A DNA stretch of 64,000 bases from Nitratidesulfovibrio termitidis HI1 (GTDB lineage Bacteria > Desulfobacterota > Desulfovibrionia > Desulfovibrionales > Desulfovibrionaceae), in the NCBI RefSeq assembly GCF_000504305.1, contig NZ_KI632512.1, forward strand, positions 89,307 through 153,306, read 5' to 3'. Below, in pieces: positions 51,338 to 60,910 of the stretch. The position numbers and the translations under genes are program-made. Position 1 is the stretch's first letter, and every line of letters starts with the position of its first letter. Under the pieces are notes generated by a model, which was not told the DNA's origin, searched no databases, and saw only the letters and a program-made list of their open reading frames with translations.

Positions 51338-52651
51338 GTGGCGCTTAGTGGTGTAGAAAACCTGGCGCGTCTGCCGGAGCTTCGCAAGAAGCTCTTCTGG
51401 ACGTTCCTGTTGCTGGCCGCATACCGCATCGGGGTTCACGTCCCGGTTCCCGGGGTGGATTCCGGAGCGCTGGCCGACTTCTTCGCCAGCGTCCAGAACA
51501 CCCTTTTCGGCCTCTTCGACATGTTCTCCGGGGGCGGGCTCCGCAATCTGTCGGTGTTCGCCCTCGGCATCATGCCCTACATCTCTGCCTCCATCATTAT
51601 CCAGCTTCTGCAGGTCGTAAGCCCTGAACTGAAGCGGATGTCCAAGGAGGAGGGGGCGGCGGGCCGCCGCAAGATCACCCAGTACACCCGGTATGCCACG
51701 GTGCTGATCACCGTGATTCAGGGCTTCGGCATCGCCGTGGGCCTTGAAAGCATGCACAGCCCCGCGGGCGCGCCCGTGGTGCTGGATGCGGGCTGGGGTT
51801 TCCGGATGATCACCATCGCAACCCTGACCGCCGGTACCGTGCTGATCATGTGGCTTGGCGAACAGATTACCGAGAAGGGTATCGGCAACGGTATCTCGCT
51901 GATCATCTTCTCGGGCATCGTCGCCGGCATTCCCGGCGGCATCGTCAAGTCGGCCCAGCTCATCAAGGCTGGCGACATGAGCCTGTTCACGGCTCTGGTG
52001 GTGATAGTGGTGATGGTGGTGGTGCTTGGCTGCATCGTGTTCATGGAACGCGGGCAGCGGCGCATCCCCATCCATTACGCCAAACGACAGGTTGGCCGTA
52101 AGATGTTCGGCGGGCAGAGCACGCATCTGCCGCTGCGCATCAACACGGCGGGCGTCATTCCGCCCATCTTCGCCTCGTCGCTGCTGCTGTTCCCCGCGAC
52201 CATCGCCAGCTTCTCGGCCAACGAGACGCTGAAACAGGTGGCCTCGTGGTTCGCGCCGCACACGGTGATGTACAACATCCTGTTCATCAGCCTCATCGTG
52301 TTCTTCTGCTTCTTCTACACGGCGATCATCTTCGATCCGAAGGACATCGCCGAGAACCTGAAGAAGGGCGGCGGGTTCATCCCCGGCATCCGCCCCGGGG
52401 ACAAGACCCGGCAGTACATCGACAGGGTGCTTACCCGGATGACCATCTGGGGTGCCATCTACATCTCCGCGATTTGCGTCCTGCCCATGATCCTCATTGC
52501 GCAGTTCAACGTGCCGTTCTACTTCGGCGGCACCAGCGTGCTGATTCTCGTGGGCGTGGCCATGGACTTCATGTCCCAGGTGGAATCCCACCTGATCTCA
52601 CGGCAGTACGAGGGTCTCATGAACAAGACCCGCATCAAGGGACGGCAGTGA
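51338..52651 (+). CDS. secY: Protein translocase channel SecY
   Basis: The 437-residue protein has ten predicted membrane helices and the SecY hallmarks: GVHVPVPGVD, the conserved SASIIIQLLQVVSPEL segment and the long cytoplasmic loop RRIPIHYAKRQVGRKMFGGQSTHLPLRINTAG region. GTG 51338 is the start. The adk gene that usually follows is missing; map comes next. Confidence 0.97.
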   Translation: MALSGVENLARLPELRKKLFWTFLLLAAYRIGVHVPVPGVDSGALADFFASVQNTLFGLFDMFSGGGLRNLSVFALGIMPYISASIIIQLLQVVSPELKRMSKEEGAAGRRKITQYTRYATVLITVIQGFGIAVGLESMHSPAGAPVVLDAGWGFRMITIATLTAGTVLIMWLGEQITEKGIGNGISLIIFSGIVAGIPGGIVKSAQLIKAGDMSLFTALVVIVVMVVVLGCIVFMERGQRRIPIHYAKRQVGRKMFGGQSTHLPLRINTAGVIPPIFASSLLLFPATIASFSANETLKQVASWFAPHTVMYNILFISLIVFFCFFYTAIIFDPKDIAENLKKGGGFIPGIRPGDKTRQYIDRVLTRMTIWGAIYISAICVLPMILIAQFNVPFYFGGTSVLILVGVAMDFMSQVESHLISRQYEGLMNKTRIKGRQ

Positions 52652-52652
52652 G

Positions 52653-53447
52653 TTGAAGAAGTTCCGCGGTGTCTTCATCAAGAATGACAACGAGATTGGC
52701 CTCCTCCGGGAGGCCAATCGAATCGTTGCCGCGATACTGGACGTTCTGGGCGAACACGTTCGCCCGGGCGTTTCGACGATGCATTTCGAAGAGCTGGCCC
52801 AGGCGGAGTGCCGCAAGCACGGCGTCCGCCCGGCCTTTCAGGGCTACCACGGGTTTCCGTTTGCCCTGTGCTGCTCGGTGAACGAAGAGGTGGTGCACGG
52901 CTTTCCTTCGGCGAAGCGGATTCTCCAGGAAGGGGACATCGTCAGCTTCGACATGGGCGTCGTGTTCGACGGCTTCTACGGCGACTCCGCCCGCACCTAT
53001 CCGGTGGGGACGGTGAGCGACGAGGCCGCGCACCTCATCCGCGTGACGCGCGAATCGCTCTTCGAGGGCATCGCCGAAGCGCGGGTGGGCAACACCCTGT
53101 ACGACATCTCGGCGGCCGTGCAACGGCACGTCGAGGCGGCCGGTTTCGGGGTGGTGCGCAGGTTCGTGGGGCACGGCATTGGCCGTTCGCTGCACGAAAA
53201 GCCCGAGATACCCAACTTCGTGCCGCGCGGCATGCCGGGCGTGCCCCTGAAGCCGGGCATGGTGCTGGCCATCGAACCCATGGTCACGGTGGGTACGTAC
53301 GAGGTCGAAATCCTCGCCGACAACTGGACCGCGGTCACCCGTGACCGCAAGCTGTCGGCCCACTTCGAACACAGCGTGGCCATCACGCCGGACGGGCCGA
53401 TCATTCTCAGCCTGTCGCAGGCAGAGGCGGTGCGACTTGCCGGTTGA
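52653..53447 (+). CDS. map: Methionine aminopeptidase, type I
   Basis: It removes the initiator methionine from new proteins. The 264-residue protein has all five metal ligands of the family: Asp100 and Asp111 (SFDMGVVFDGFYGDSA), His174 (GHGIGRSLHEKP), Glu208 (LAIEPMVT) and Glu239 (HFEHSVAIT). The start is TTG 52653, one base after the secY stop, with only a weak ribosome site, so it may depend on secY translation. infA, often next, is absent. Confidence 0.95.
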   Translation: MKKFRGVFIKNDNEIGLLREANRIVAAILDVLGEHVRPGVSTMHFEELAQAECRKHGVRPAFQGYHGFPFALCCSVNEEVVHGFPSAKRILQEGDIVSFDMGVVFDGFYGDSARTYPVGTVSDEAAHLIRVTRESLFEGIAEARVGNTLYDISAAVQRHVEAAGFGVVRRFVGHGIGRSLHEKPEIPNFVPRGMPGVPLKPGMVLAIEPMVTVGTYEVEILADNWTAVTRDRKLSAHFEHSVAITPDGPIILSLSQAEAVRLAG

Positions 53448-53532
53448 CGGACGCCGGTGGGGGTGATATCCACCCCTGTTCCGACGTTGCTCTTCCGTCA
53501 TGTCGGGCCAAAGACAAACAACGGAGTCGAAC

Positions 53533-53646
53533 ATGAAAGTCAGGCCTTCCGTCAAGAAGATGTGCCCCAAGTGCAAGGTTATCCGCCGCCGGGGCATTCT
53601 CAGGGTCATTTGCGACAACCCCCGGCACAAGCAGCGCCAGGGCTAA
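53533..53646 (+). CDS. rpmJ: 50S ribosomal protein L36, zinc form
   Basis: The 37-residue protein ([14 protein letters not shown] then [13 protein letters not shown]) has the zinc ligands Cys11, Cys14, Cys27 and His32. ATG 53533 follows GGAG. It begins the alpha-operon genes after map. Confidence 0.96.
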   Translation: MKVRPSVKKMCPKCKVIRRRGILRVICDNPRHKQRQG

Positions 53647-53663
53647 GCCGTCAGGAGTAAACA

Positions 53664-54032
53664 GTGGCCAGAATTGCAGGTGTCGATCTGCCCCGTGGCA
53701 AGCGCGTTGACATCGCCCTTACCTATATCTACGGTATCGGGCGCACTACCGCGCTTCAGATTCTGGATGTTACCGGTGTCGACTGGAGCCGGAACATCGA
53801 CGACCTGAGCGCCGACGAAGTCAACGAAATCCGTAAGGAACTCGAGCAGAACCACAAGGTTGAGGGCGATCTCCGTCGCGAGATTTCCAGCAACATCAAG
53901 CGTCTGATGGACATCGGCTGCTACCGCGGCCTGCGCCATCGTCGTGGTCTGCCGGTTCACGGTCAGCGCACCCATACCAACGCCCGCACCCGCAAGGGAC
54001 CGCGTCGCGGCGCTGTCGGCAAGAAGAAGTAA
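53664..54032 (+). CDS. rpsM: 30S ribosomal protein S13
   Basis: The 122-residue protein starts at GTG ([20 protein letters not shown]) and has the basic tail [22 protein letters not shown] that reaches the P-site tRNA. Unlike its neighbours it is followed by a 151-base non-coding gap. Confidence 0.98.
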   Translation: MARIAGVDLPRGKRVDIALTYIYGIGRTTALQILDVTGVDWSRNIDDLSADEVNEIRKELEQNHKVEGDLRREISSNIKRLMDIGCYRGLRHRRGLPVHGQRTHTNARTRKGPRRGAVGKKK

Positions 54033-54183
54033 TCCAAGGCTAGCACAAAGGCGTGGAATCTCACCTGAGTCGCCAGGGCAAGCAAATTTCCCGGTGGCCA
54101 GCGCGGCACGGCTCTGTCATGACTGAGCTCGTTTTGAGGTTCCGGCTGCAAGCCCCCTAATTCTAGTCCGCAGAGAGTAAGTC
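54033..54183 (+). other. Non-coding gap inside the alpha operon
   Basis: A 151-base spacer separates rpsM from rpsK, while other genes here are 1-20 bases apart. It contains short self-complementary stretches (for example TCATGACTGAGC) but no gene and no T-tailed terminator. It could be a control site for the second half of the operon. Confidence 0.5.
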
Positions 54184-54573
54184 ATGGCAAGACCCAAGCG
54201 TACGGTCAAAAAGAAAGAGAAGAAGAACGTCCCGGTCGGGATTGTTCACATTCAGGCGACGTTCAACAACACCATCGTGACCTTCACGGACACACGGGGA
54301 AACACCATCAGCTGGGCCAGCGCCGGGCAGAGCGGTTTCAAGGGCTCGCGCAAGAGCACCCCGTTTGCCGCGCAGGTGGCCGCCGAACAGGCCGCCAAGC
54401 GCGCCCAGGATCACGGCATGCGCACCGTGGGCATCTACGTCAAGGGCCCCGGCTCCGGCCGTGAAGCCGCCATGCGCGCCGTCAACGCCGCAGGCTTCAA
54501 GGTCGCCTTCATCCGTGACATCACCCCGATTCCCCACAACGGCTGCCGTCCGCCCAAGCGGCGCCGCGTCTAG
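54184..54573 (+). CDS. rpsK: 30S ribosomal protein S11
   Basis: The 129-residue protein contains [20 protein letters not shown] and ends [14 protein letters not shown], both typical of S11. rpsD follows after 16 bases with an AGGAGG ribosome site. Confidence 0.98.
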   Translation: MARPKRTVKKKEKKNVPVGIVHIQATFNNTIVTFTDTRGNTISWASAGQSGFKGSRKSTPFAAQVAAEQAAKRAQDHGMRTVGIYVKGPGSGREAAMRAVNAAGFKVAFIRDITPIPHNGCRPPKRRRV

Positions 54574-54589
54574 TTAGGAGGATCCAGCC

Positions 54590-55216
54590 TTGGCTAAGTA
54601 CAATGACGCAAAGTGCCGGATGTGCCGGCGTGAAGGCACCAAGCTTTTCCTCAAGGGCGACCGCTGCTACACCGACAAGTGCGCCTACGACCGTCGTCCC
54701 TACGCGCCCGGCCAGCATGGCCGTGCCCGCAAGAAGGTGAGCGACTACGCCGTCCAGCTGCGCGAGAAGCAGAAGGTCCGTCGCGTGTATGGCGTTCTTG
54801 AACGCCAGTTCCGCGGTTACTTCCACAAGGCCGACATGGCCAAGGGCGTGACCGGCGCCAACCTGCTGGCCATTCTCGAACGCCGTCTCGACAACGTGAT
54901 CTACCGTCTCGGCTTCGCCAACTCGCGCCAGCAGGCGCGCCAGCTGGTCCGCCACGGCATCTTCACGCTGAATGGCCGCAAGGCGAACATTCCTTCGATG
55001 CAGGTGCGCGTTGGCGACATCATCGAAGTGCCCGAAGCCAGCCGCAAGATCCCCGTGATCGCCGAGGCCCAGGAAGTCATCGCTCGTCGCGGCTGCCCCT
55101 CGTGGCTGGAAGTGGACGGTCCGAACTTCAAGGGCATGGTCAAGGCCCTGCCGCAGCGCGAAGACATTCAGTTCCCGATCAACGAACACCTGATTGTCGA
55201 GCTTTACTCCAAATAA
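54590..55216 (+). CDS. rpsD: 30S ribosomal protein S4, zinc form
   Basis: The 208-residue protein has a C+ zinc knuckle (Cys9, Cys12, Cys26, Cys31) and the S4 RNA-binding domain ([20 protein letters not shown]). It starts at TTG after GGAGG. In E. coli S4 represses the alpha operon. Confidence 0.97.
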   Translation: MAKYNDAKCRMCRREGTKLFLKGDRCYTDKCAYDRRPYAPGQHGRARKKVSDYAVQLREKQKVRRVYGVLERQFRGYFHKADMAKGVTGANLLAILERRLDNVIYRLGFANSRQQARQLVRHGIFTLNGRKANIPSMQVRVGDIIEVPEASRKIPVIAEAQEVIARRGCPSWLEVDGPNFKGMVKALPQREDIQFPINEHLIVELYSK

Positions 55217-55228
55217 GCGGGTGTGAGC

Positions 55229-56272
55229 ATGCTCATCAAACAAGGCGACAGGCTTATCAACACCCGGAACTGGTCGGAGCTGGTGAAGCCCGAACAGATC
55301 ACCCGGGACAGCGACCCGGCCGATGCCATGTACGGCAAGTTCGTGTGCGAACCGCTGGAACGTGGCTACGGCACCACCATCGGCAACGCGTTGCGTCGGG
55401 TTCTGCTGTCGTCGCTTCAGGGCGCGGCGTTCGTCTCGGTGAAGGTCTCGGGCGTTCAGCACGAGTTCACCACCATTCCCGGCGTGCTCGAGGACGTGAC
55501 CGACATCGTCCTCAACCTGAAGCAGGTGCGTCTTGCCATGGACACGGACGAGCCCCAGTTCCTGGAGCTTTCCGTGAACAAGAAGGGCGCGGTGAAGGCC
55601 GGCGACATCAAGACCAACCAGCACGTGATGGTCCTCAACCCCGATCTGCACATCGCCACGCTGACCGAAGACCTGGAACTCACCTTCGAGTTCGAGGTGC
55701 GCATGGGCAAGGGCTACGTGCCCGCGGACATGCACGAAGGCCTCAGCGAAGAGATCGGGCTGATCAAGCTGGACTCCAGCTTCGCCCCGGTCCGCAAGGT
55801 CGCCTACACGGTGGAGCAGGCTCGCGTCGGCCAGATGACCAACTACGACAAGCTCATCATCGAGGTCTGGACCGATGGGTCCGTGACTCCTGAAGATGCG
55901 ATTGCCTACAGCGCGAAGATCATCAAGGACCAGATATCCGTCTTCATCAACTTCGATGAGCGCATTTCGGGCGAAAGTTCCGGCAATTCGTCGGGCAGCA
56001 GCGACCTTAACGAGAACCTGTTCAAGGGGATCGACGAGCTTGAACTGTCCGTGCGCGCCACCAACTGCCTGAAGAGCGCCAACATCACCCTGGTGGGCGA
56101 ACTGGTTCAGAAGTCAGAGAACGAAATGCTGAAGACCAAGAACTTCGGTCGCAAGTCGCTGGATGAAATCAAGCGGGTGTTGTGCGACATGAGCCTGGAC
56201 TTCGGCATGAAGGTCGACGGCTTCGAGAAGAAATACCAGGAATGGAAGAGGAAGCAGCAAAATGAGGCATAG
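55229..56272 (+). CDS. rpoA: RNA polymerase alpha subunit
   Basis: The 347-residue protein has the dimerisation domain ([26 protein letters not shown]) and the C-terminal DNA- and activator-binding domain ([21 protein letters not shown]). ATG 55229 is preferred; a GTG two codons upstream is possible. A Ser/Gly-rich linker joins the domains. The last 11 bases overlap rplQ. Confidence 0.97.
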   Translation: MLIKQGDRLINTRNWSELVKPEQITRDSDPADAMYGKFVCEPLERGYGTTIGNALRRVLLSSLQGAAFVSVKVSGVQHEFTTIPGVLEDVTDIVLNLKQVRLAMDTDEPQFLELSVNKKGAVKAGDIKTNQHVMVLNPDLHIATLTEDLELTFEFEVRMGKGYVPADMHEGLSEEIGLIKLDSSFAPVRKVAYTVEQARVGQMTNYDKLIIEVWTDGSVTPEDAIAYSAKIIKDQISVFINFDERISGESSGNSSGSSDLNENLFKGIDELELSVRATNCLKSANITLVGELVQKSENEMLKTKNFGRKSLDEIKRVLCDMSLDFGMKVDGFEKKYQEWKRKQQNEA

Positions 56273-56663
56273 CAATTCCGGCAAGAAGCTGGGCAGAACG
56301 CCGTCCCACCGGAAGGCCCTGTTCCGCAACATGGCCAAGGCCCTGCTGACTTACGGCAAGATCCGCACGACCGAGACCAAGGCCAAGGAACTGCGCCGCA
56401 TCGTCGAACCGCTGATCACCCTGGCCCTGCGCAACGACCTGCACTCCCGCCGTCTGGCGTACGACGTGCTGGGTTCGCACCAGCTGGTCAAGCGCCTGTT
56501 CGACGACATCGGCCCCGCCTTTGTCGGCGTGTCCGGCGGCTTCACCCGCGTGGTGAAGCTGGGCCTGCCCCGCAAGGGCGACAACGCCCCGCTGGCGGTC
56601 ATCGAACTGACCCACCAGCCCGCCGCCGAAGCTGCGGCGGAAGAGAAGAAGGCCGCCGAGTAA
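56262..56663 (+). CDS. rplQ: 50S ribosomal protein L17
   Basis: The 133-residue protein ([20 protein letters not shown]) ends the alpha operon. Its start lies inside rpoA and a terminator follows the stop. An Ala/Glu tail follows the conserved 115 residues. Confidence 0.97.
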   Translation: MRHSNSGKKLGRTPSHRKALFRNMAKALLTYGKIRTTETKAKELRRIVEPLITLALRNDLHSRRLAYDVLGSHQLVKRLFDDIGPAFVGVSGGFTRVVKLGLPRKGDNAPLAVIELTHQPAAEAAAEEKKAAE

Positions 56664-56690
56664 TCGGCACGCCTTGGCATCGCGCAATTC

Positions 56691-56725
56691 AACGGGGCGG
56701 ACCGCATGGTCCGCCCCGTTTTATA
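56691..56725 (+). terminator. Rho-independent terminator of the alpha operon
   Basis: A perfect 13-bp stem AACGGGGCGGACC/GGTCCGCCCCGTT with loop GCAT runs into TTATATTT. Confidence 0.92.
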
Positions 56726-56828
56726 TTTAGCGTAGTTAGCGACAGTCCTATTGGTGCTTTATAATGCACTTGTAATTTTATATAGATGACATATGAGTAT
56801 TTTTTGTTAATATTAATCAGGGGGTAAT

Positions 56829-57116
56829 ATGAGAAATTATTCACCAAACTATCAGTTCTGGGTTTTGCGCGCGAATTTACTCATGGCGTCGAAAGACAGT
56901 GTTAGCTGCACTCTAGCAGATGGAGCGAAAGTGGAGATAACACCCGTTGGCGGGCGGTCAGTTAATATACGAATCGATGATCGGTGGATTGGAGCAGCTG
57001 GAGTTGGAGAGGGGTTGGTTGATCGTTTGCTACAGCATATGGAAAATAAGGATTATGACGTCATCGCGTGCGCTTCTGCAATGGAAATAGTATTAGACGG
57101 CTATTATCCTGAATAA
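56829..57116 (+). CDS. AT-rich orphan protein of unknown function
   Basis: A 95-residue frame (MRNYSPNYQFWVLRANLLMA, ending EIVLDGYYPE) follows GGGGG at a suitable distance. From about 56720 to 57116 base composition falls to clearly AT-rich and codon use changes (TTA, ATA and AGA codons otherwise rare here), so the gene looks acquired. A TATAAT hexamer at 56760-56765 may be its promoter. No domain was recognised; small acidic proteins of this kind include orphan immunity proteins, but that is a guess. It ends 11 bases before the convergent selD. Confidence 0.62.
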   Translation: MRNYSPNYQFWVLRANLLMASKDSVSCTLADGAKVEITPVGGRSVNIRIDDRWIGAAGVGEGLVDRLLQHMENKDYDVIACASAMEIVLDGYYPE

Positions 57117-57127
57117 GCGCCGTTTAT

Positions 57128-58180
57128 TCAGCGCAGCAGCAAGCGCAGGCCGCCCGGCAGCTGTTCCAGCACTTCGCCCACGGGGTAGGCGGGGTCGCCG
57201 GTTTCGGCCAGCAGTGCCGTCGCCCGGTCCACCTGGGCCTGCGGCACGGCCAGCACCATGCCGCCCGAGGTCTGGGCATCGAAGGCCACGTCGGCCAGGA
57301 CGGGGCTTACGCCCGGTTCTATCCGTACGTGCTTGTGGCAGTATGCGCGATTGGCGTGGCTGCCTTCCGGCACCAGCCCCATGCCGGCCAGGTCGAGCAC
57401 GCCGGGCAGCACGGGCAGGGCGCCAGTGTCCAGGGCCACGGTGACCCCGGAGGCTCCGGCCATTTCCATGCAGTGCCCGCCAAGGCCGAAGCCGGTGACG
57501 TCGGTGGCGGCCTTTAGCCGCAACTCGCGAATGACCCGGCCTGCGCCCTTGTTCAGGCGCGAGGCCCAGTGAAACAGGTTTTCCTCGTACTCGTCGCAAC
57601 CGGGCCAGTTGGCCTTGACGGCGGTGGCCAGGATGCCGGTGCCCAGCGGCTTGGTGAGCAGCAGGCGGTCGCCGGGGCGCAATCCGGCGTTGGAGGCGAT
57701 GACATTCGGATCGATGAGGCCCGTGACGGACAGGCCGTACTTGATCTCGTCGTCTTCCACGCTGTGGCCGCCGACCAGCGCAGCGCCCGCCTCGCGCAAT
57801 GCGTCGGACCCGCCGCGCAGGATGTCGGCCAGGATGGATTCCGGCAGCCGCTTTACCGGAAAGCAGACGATGTTCATGGCGCACCACGGCTCACCGCCCA
57901 TGGCGTAGACGTCGGACAGGGCGTTGGCCGCGGCAATGCGCCCGAAGCGGTACGGGTCGTTGACGATGGGCGTGAAGAAGTCCAACGTCTGCACGATGGA
58001 TTGTCCACCGGGCAGACGCACGACGGCTGCGTCCTCGTTGTGACGCGTGCCCACGATGACCCTGTCTTCAACGGACGGGTCGCGCGGCAGTCCCGCCAGG
58101 ATGCGCTCCAGGTCCCCCGGAGCCACCTTGGCGGCTCAACCGGCGGCCTTGACCGAATCGACCAGACGGATGCGGCTCAT
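57128..58180 (-). CDS. selD: Selenide, water dikinase with selenocysteine at the active site
   Basis: It makes selenophosphate, the selenium donor for selenocysteine. The reading frame from ATG 58180 runs through an in-frame TGA at 58138-58136 as codon 15 and then continues as a typical SelD (HNEDAAVV, ANALSDVYAMGG, CFPVKRLP, GGHSVEDDEIKYG) to a TGA at 57128, giving 350 residues. Codon 15 lies in G-U-A-A-K, where E. coli SelD has catalytic Cys17 and Lys20, so Sec15 and Lys18 are the counterparts. A start at the internal GTG 58126 would lose both. A SECIS-like hairpin follows the TGA. The start overlaps the lysR stop. Confidence 0.94.
58101..58138 (-). promoter_or_regulatory. Candidate bacterial SECIS hairpin in selD
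   Basis: After the UGA codon (58138-58136) the message can fold GCTCC/GGAGC (58123-58119 with 58109-58105), extended by three pairs with one bulged G, around the 9-base loop GGGGGACCT. The loop starts 18 bases after the UGA, in the distance range of bacterial SECIS elements, which present a G-containing loop to SelB. Confidence 0.5.
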
Positions 58181-59139
58181 GCCTTGTCCTTGTGGCGTCC
58201 CTTGTTGTTGGCTGCTTCAGCGCCCGGTGCCTGGCCGTTGCGCAGGTGGCGGGTATGTTCGCCGAGGAAGGCGGCAAAGGCCACCGCCGCCGGGAACTGA
58301 TGCCGCCGTGCATGGCGCACGGAGTGGAATTGCCGCGCCGGACGGCAGTCGTCCAGTTGCAGTTCCACCAGTTCGCCCCGGGCGATGCTTTCGGCCACGG
58401 CCAGGCGCGAGGTGGCGCTGACCCCAAGGCCCGCGCGCACGTACTGCACCACGGCCTGGGTACTGTCCACCACCAGGGCTACCGGCAACCGCCGCACGTC
58501 CATGCCTGCGGCGGCCAGCGCCTCGGCAAAGGTGCGCCGCGTGCCGGACCCGGCCTCGCGCATGATCCACGGCCATTGGGCCAGTTCCTCGACCTGCACG
58601 TGGCGCCTGCCGCCCGCCAGTTCCGGCGTGGCCACCACCACCAGTTCATCGTCCACCAGCGGTTCGAACACCAGGTCGGGGTGCTGTTCCACCGCGCCCA
58701 CCAGGCCCAGCATCAGTTCTCCGTCCGTGACGCGCTGCACGATGTCCGCCGTGTCGCCCACGCGCAGGTGCACGCGCACCGAAGGGTAGGCGCGCACGAA
58801 CCCGGCAATGATCTCCGGCAGGACATGATGCGCGGGTATGGTGCTGCCGCCGACCACCAGATCGCCGCTGACCTCGTCGCGCAACTGGCCGATCTCGGCC
58901 TCTGCGGCGGCAAGGCTGGCAAACGCCTCCGACGCGCGCCGGTAGAGCACCTCTCCGGCGGGCGTGGGCAGCACCTGCCGACCCATGCGGTCCAGCAGGC
59001 GCACGCCCAGTTCCTTTTCCAGTGCAAGGACGTGCGCGCTGATGGTGGGTTGGGACAGGAACAGGTCCGCCCCGGCCCGAGAGAAGCTGCGCAGTTCGTA
59101 GACCTTGCAGAATGCTTCGAGTCTTCTGAAATCCAGCAT
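58177..59139 (-). CDS. LysR-family transcription regulator
   Basis: The 320-residue protein begins with the LysR helix-turn-helix (MLDFRRLEAFCKVYELRSFSRAGADLFLSQPTISAHVLALE) and continues with the two-lobed effector domain (GDLVVGGSTIPAHHVLPEII). Its TGA overlaps the selD ATG, so the two are one transcript and it may regulate selenium or sulfur-anion metabolism; CysB-like control of anion use is one possibility. No ribosome site is evident before the ATG. The effector is unknown. Confidence 0.88.
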   Translation of the reverse strand: MLDFRRLEAFCKVYELRSFSRAGADLFLSQPTISAHVLALEKELGVRLLDRMGRQVLPTPAGEVLYRRASEAFASLAAAEAEIGQLRDEVSGDLVVGGSTIPAHHVLPEIIAGFVRAYPSVRVHLRVGDTADIVQRVTDGELMLGLVGAVEQHPDLVFEPLVDDELVVVATPELAGGRRHVQVEELAQWPWIMREAGSGTRRTFAEALAAAGMDVRRLPVALVVDSTQAVVQYVRAGLGVSATSRLAVAESIARGELVELQLDDCRPARQFHSVRHARRHQFPAAVAFAAFLGEHTRHLRNGQAPGAEAANNKGRHKDKA

Positions 59140-59445
59140 GCTGATTGTGTATATTGATGAAAACGATACGTCAAGAAAGCTGGCGGGTTGGAATCCATCT
59201 TTCTCATGCGTGCCGGGGGTTGCCAGGCGAAGGCGGGCTCACGCGGCACGGTCCCCGGTGCGCGTGCGTGCGTCCGTCCGGAGCGTCGCCACTGTCCCGG
59301 CACGGGCTTGCGCTCCGTGGGCACAAATGGTAAAGGAGCGGGCTTTCCGAAGCGTTGTCGAACCGTCGCCGGACCGCCTTCCGCCATGCGCACAGCCGCA
59401 TGGGGGCGCCGCCGGGCTGGCGGCTTCGGATCGCGCCGTCGCACT

Positions 59446-59530
59446 GCCGGGGTGGCGGAACTGGTATACGCGCTGGTCTTAGAAGCCAGTGGTTCACACC
59501 ATGCGGGTTCAATCCCCGCCCCCGGCACCA
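59446..59530 (+). tRNA. tRNA-Leu (anticodon TAG)
   Basis: This 85-nt class II tRNA has acceptor stem GCCGGGG/CCCCGGC, anticodon stem CTGGT/GCCAG around the loop CTTAGAA, a long variable arm, T-arm GCGGG-TTCAATC-CCCGC and an encoded CCA. The anticodon TAG reads CUA and, by wobble, CUG codons. It lies 81 bases before tig. Confidence 0.96.
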
Positions 59531-59611
59531 GCGCCGCCGCGCCGCTTTCCCGCAACGGGGCAGGGCCGGGGCGCCGGGCACCAATCAGACTTTCACAAGG
59601 AGCGCTGCACC

Positions 59612-60910
59612 ATGGAATATACCGTCGAAGATCTTTCCCCGGTCAAGAAAAAGGTCAACATCTCGGTGCCGGTCGAAGAGGTGGAGGCCGCCCTGTCCGC
59701 CGCCATCGCCATGTACCGCACCAACATGAGCCTCGACGGGTTCCGCAAGGGCAAGGTGCCCGCGAATCTGGTCGAAAGCCGCTTCCGCAAGGAAATCTAC
59801 GGCGAGGCCACCCAGGACCTCGTCAACGTGCATATCAACGAAGTGATGACCGCGCTGGACGCCAACCCCATCTCGCGCATCGATTTCGACGGCGGCCAGC
59901 TGGAACGCGGCACCCCGTTCGAATACAGCATCTCCTTCGAAGTGCTGCCCGAATTCGACCTGCCCGACTACGACGGCTTTGCCGTGGAGCAGGAAAAGGC
60001 CGTGGTGGACGAGAAGGAAGTGGACGAGGTCATCACCCGCATCCGCACCAACATGGCCGAACTGGTGCCCGTGGCCGAAGCGCGCCCCGGCAATGACGGC
60101 GACGTGGTGGTGCTGGACTTCGCCGCGTTCGAGAACGGCGAGCCGGTGGAAGGCATCAGCGCCGAGAACTTCCAGATGAACCTTGGCGACCGCCAGGCCC
60201 TGGAAGACTTCGAGAACCTGGTGAAGACCCTGGCCCCCGGCCAGGAGGGCGAAGGCCCCCTGAACTTCCCGGCGGACTTCATCAACCCCGACTTCGCGGG
60301 CAAGAGCCTGACCGTCAAGGTCAAGGTGCATGCCGTGAAGGAACGCCGCCTGCCCGAGGCCAACGACGACCTGGCCCAGAAGGCCGGTGGCTTCGAGTCC
60401 ATGGACAAGATGCGCGAGGCGGTCACCTCTTCCTACATGCAGAGCCGCACCCAACTGGTGAAGGCCACCGCCCAGAAGACCATGCTGGACAAACTGCTGA
60501 AGATGGTGGACTTCCCCCTGCCCGAATCCATGGTGGACATGTACGTCGGCCACCTGCTGGACGACATGCGCTCCAAGCTGGAACGCCAGGGCAAGAGCAT
60601 GGAGTCCCTGGGCAAGAAGCCCGAGGAACTGCGCGCCGAAGTGCGTCCCGAAGCCGAGCAGGTGACCCGCACCCAGATCTTCCTGCTGCGCGCCGCCCGC
60701 AAGGAAAGCGTGGAAGTGAACGAGCAGGAGATCGACGCCCAGCTCCAGCAGATCGCCATGCGCTCCGGCCAGGACTACAATGCCCTGAAGGACTACTACA
60801 TCAAGAACAACCTGATCTTCTCGTTGCGCGACCGCATGCTGGCCGACAAGGCCATGGACGCCATCTACGAGAAGGCCACCGTGACCGAGGTGGAGCCCGC
60901 CGCGAAGTAG
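59612..60910 (+). CDS. tig: Trigger factor
   Basis: This ribosome-bound chaperone and peptidyl-prolyl isomerase is 432 residues long. The ribosome-docking loop is in FRKGKVP (about residues 44-50, near the GFRKGK signature), followed by an FKBP-like domain (NDGDVVVLDFAAFENGEP) and a long helical C-terminal cradle. ATG 59612 follows AAGGAG. It heads the common tig-clpP-clpX-lon cluster, but a 600-base gap before clpP suggests separate control. Confidence 0.95.
   Translation: MEYTVEDLSPVKKKVNISVPVEEVEAALSAAIAMYRTNMSLDGFRKGKVPANLVESRFRKEIYGEATQDLVNVHINEVMTALDANPISRIDFDGGQLERGTPFEYSISFEVLPEFDLPDYDGFAVEQEKAVVDEKEVDEVITRIRTNMAELVPVAEARPGNDGDVVVLDFAAFENGEPVEGISAENFQMNLGDRQALEDFENLVKTLAPGQEGEGPLNFPADFINPDFAGKSLTVKVKVHAVKERRLPEANDDLAQKAGGFESMDKMREAVTSSYMQSRTQLVKATAQKTMLDKLLKMVDFPLPESMVDMYVGHLLDDMRSKLERQGKSMESLGKKPEELRAEVRPEAEQVTRTQIFLLRAARKESVEVNEQEIDAQLQQIAMRSGQDYNALKDYYIKNNLIFSLRDRMLADKAMDAIYEKATVTEVEPAAK

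Noticed and set aside
50252-52591. A 779-residue minus-strand frame across rpsE-secY
   Set aside because: It is antisense to ribosomal protein genes and secY; low-complexity His/Asp-rich composition shows it is a shadow.
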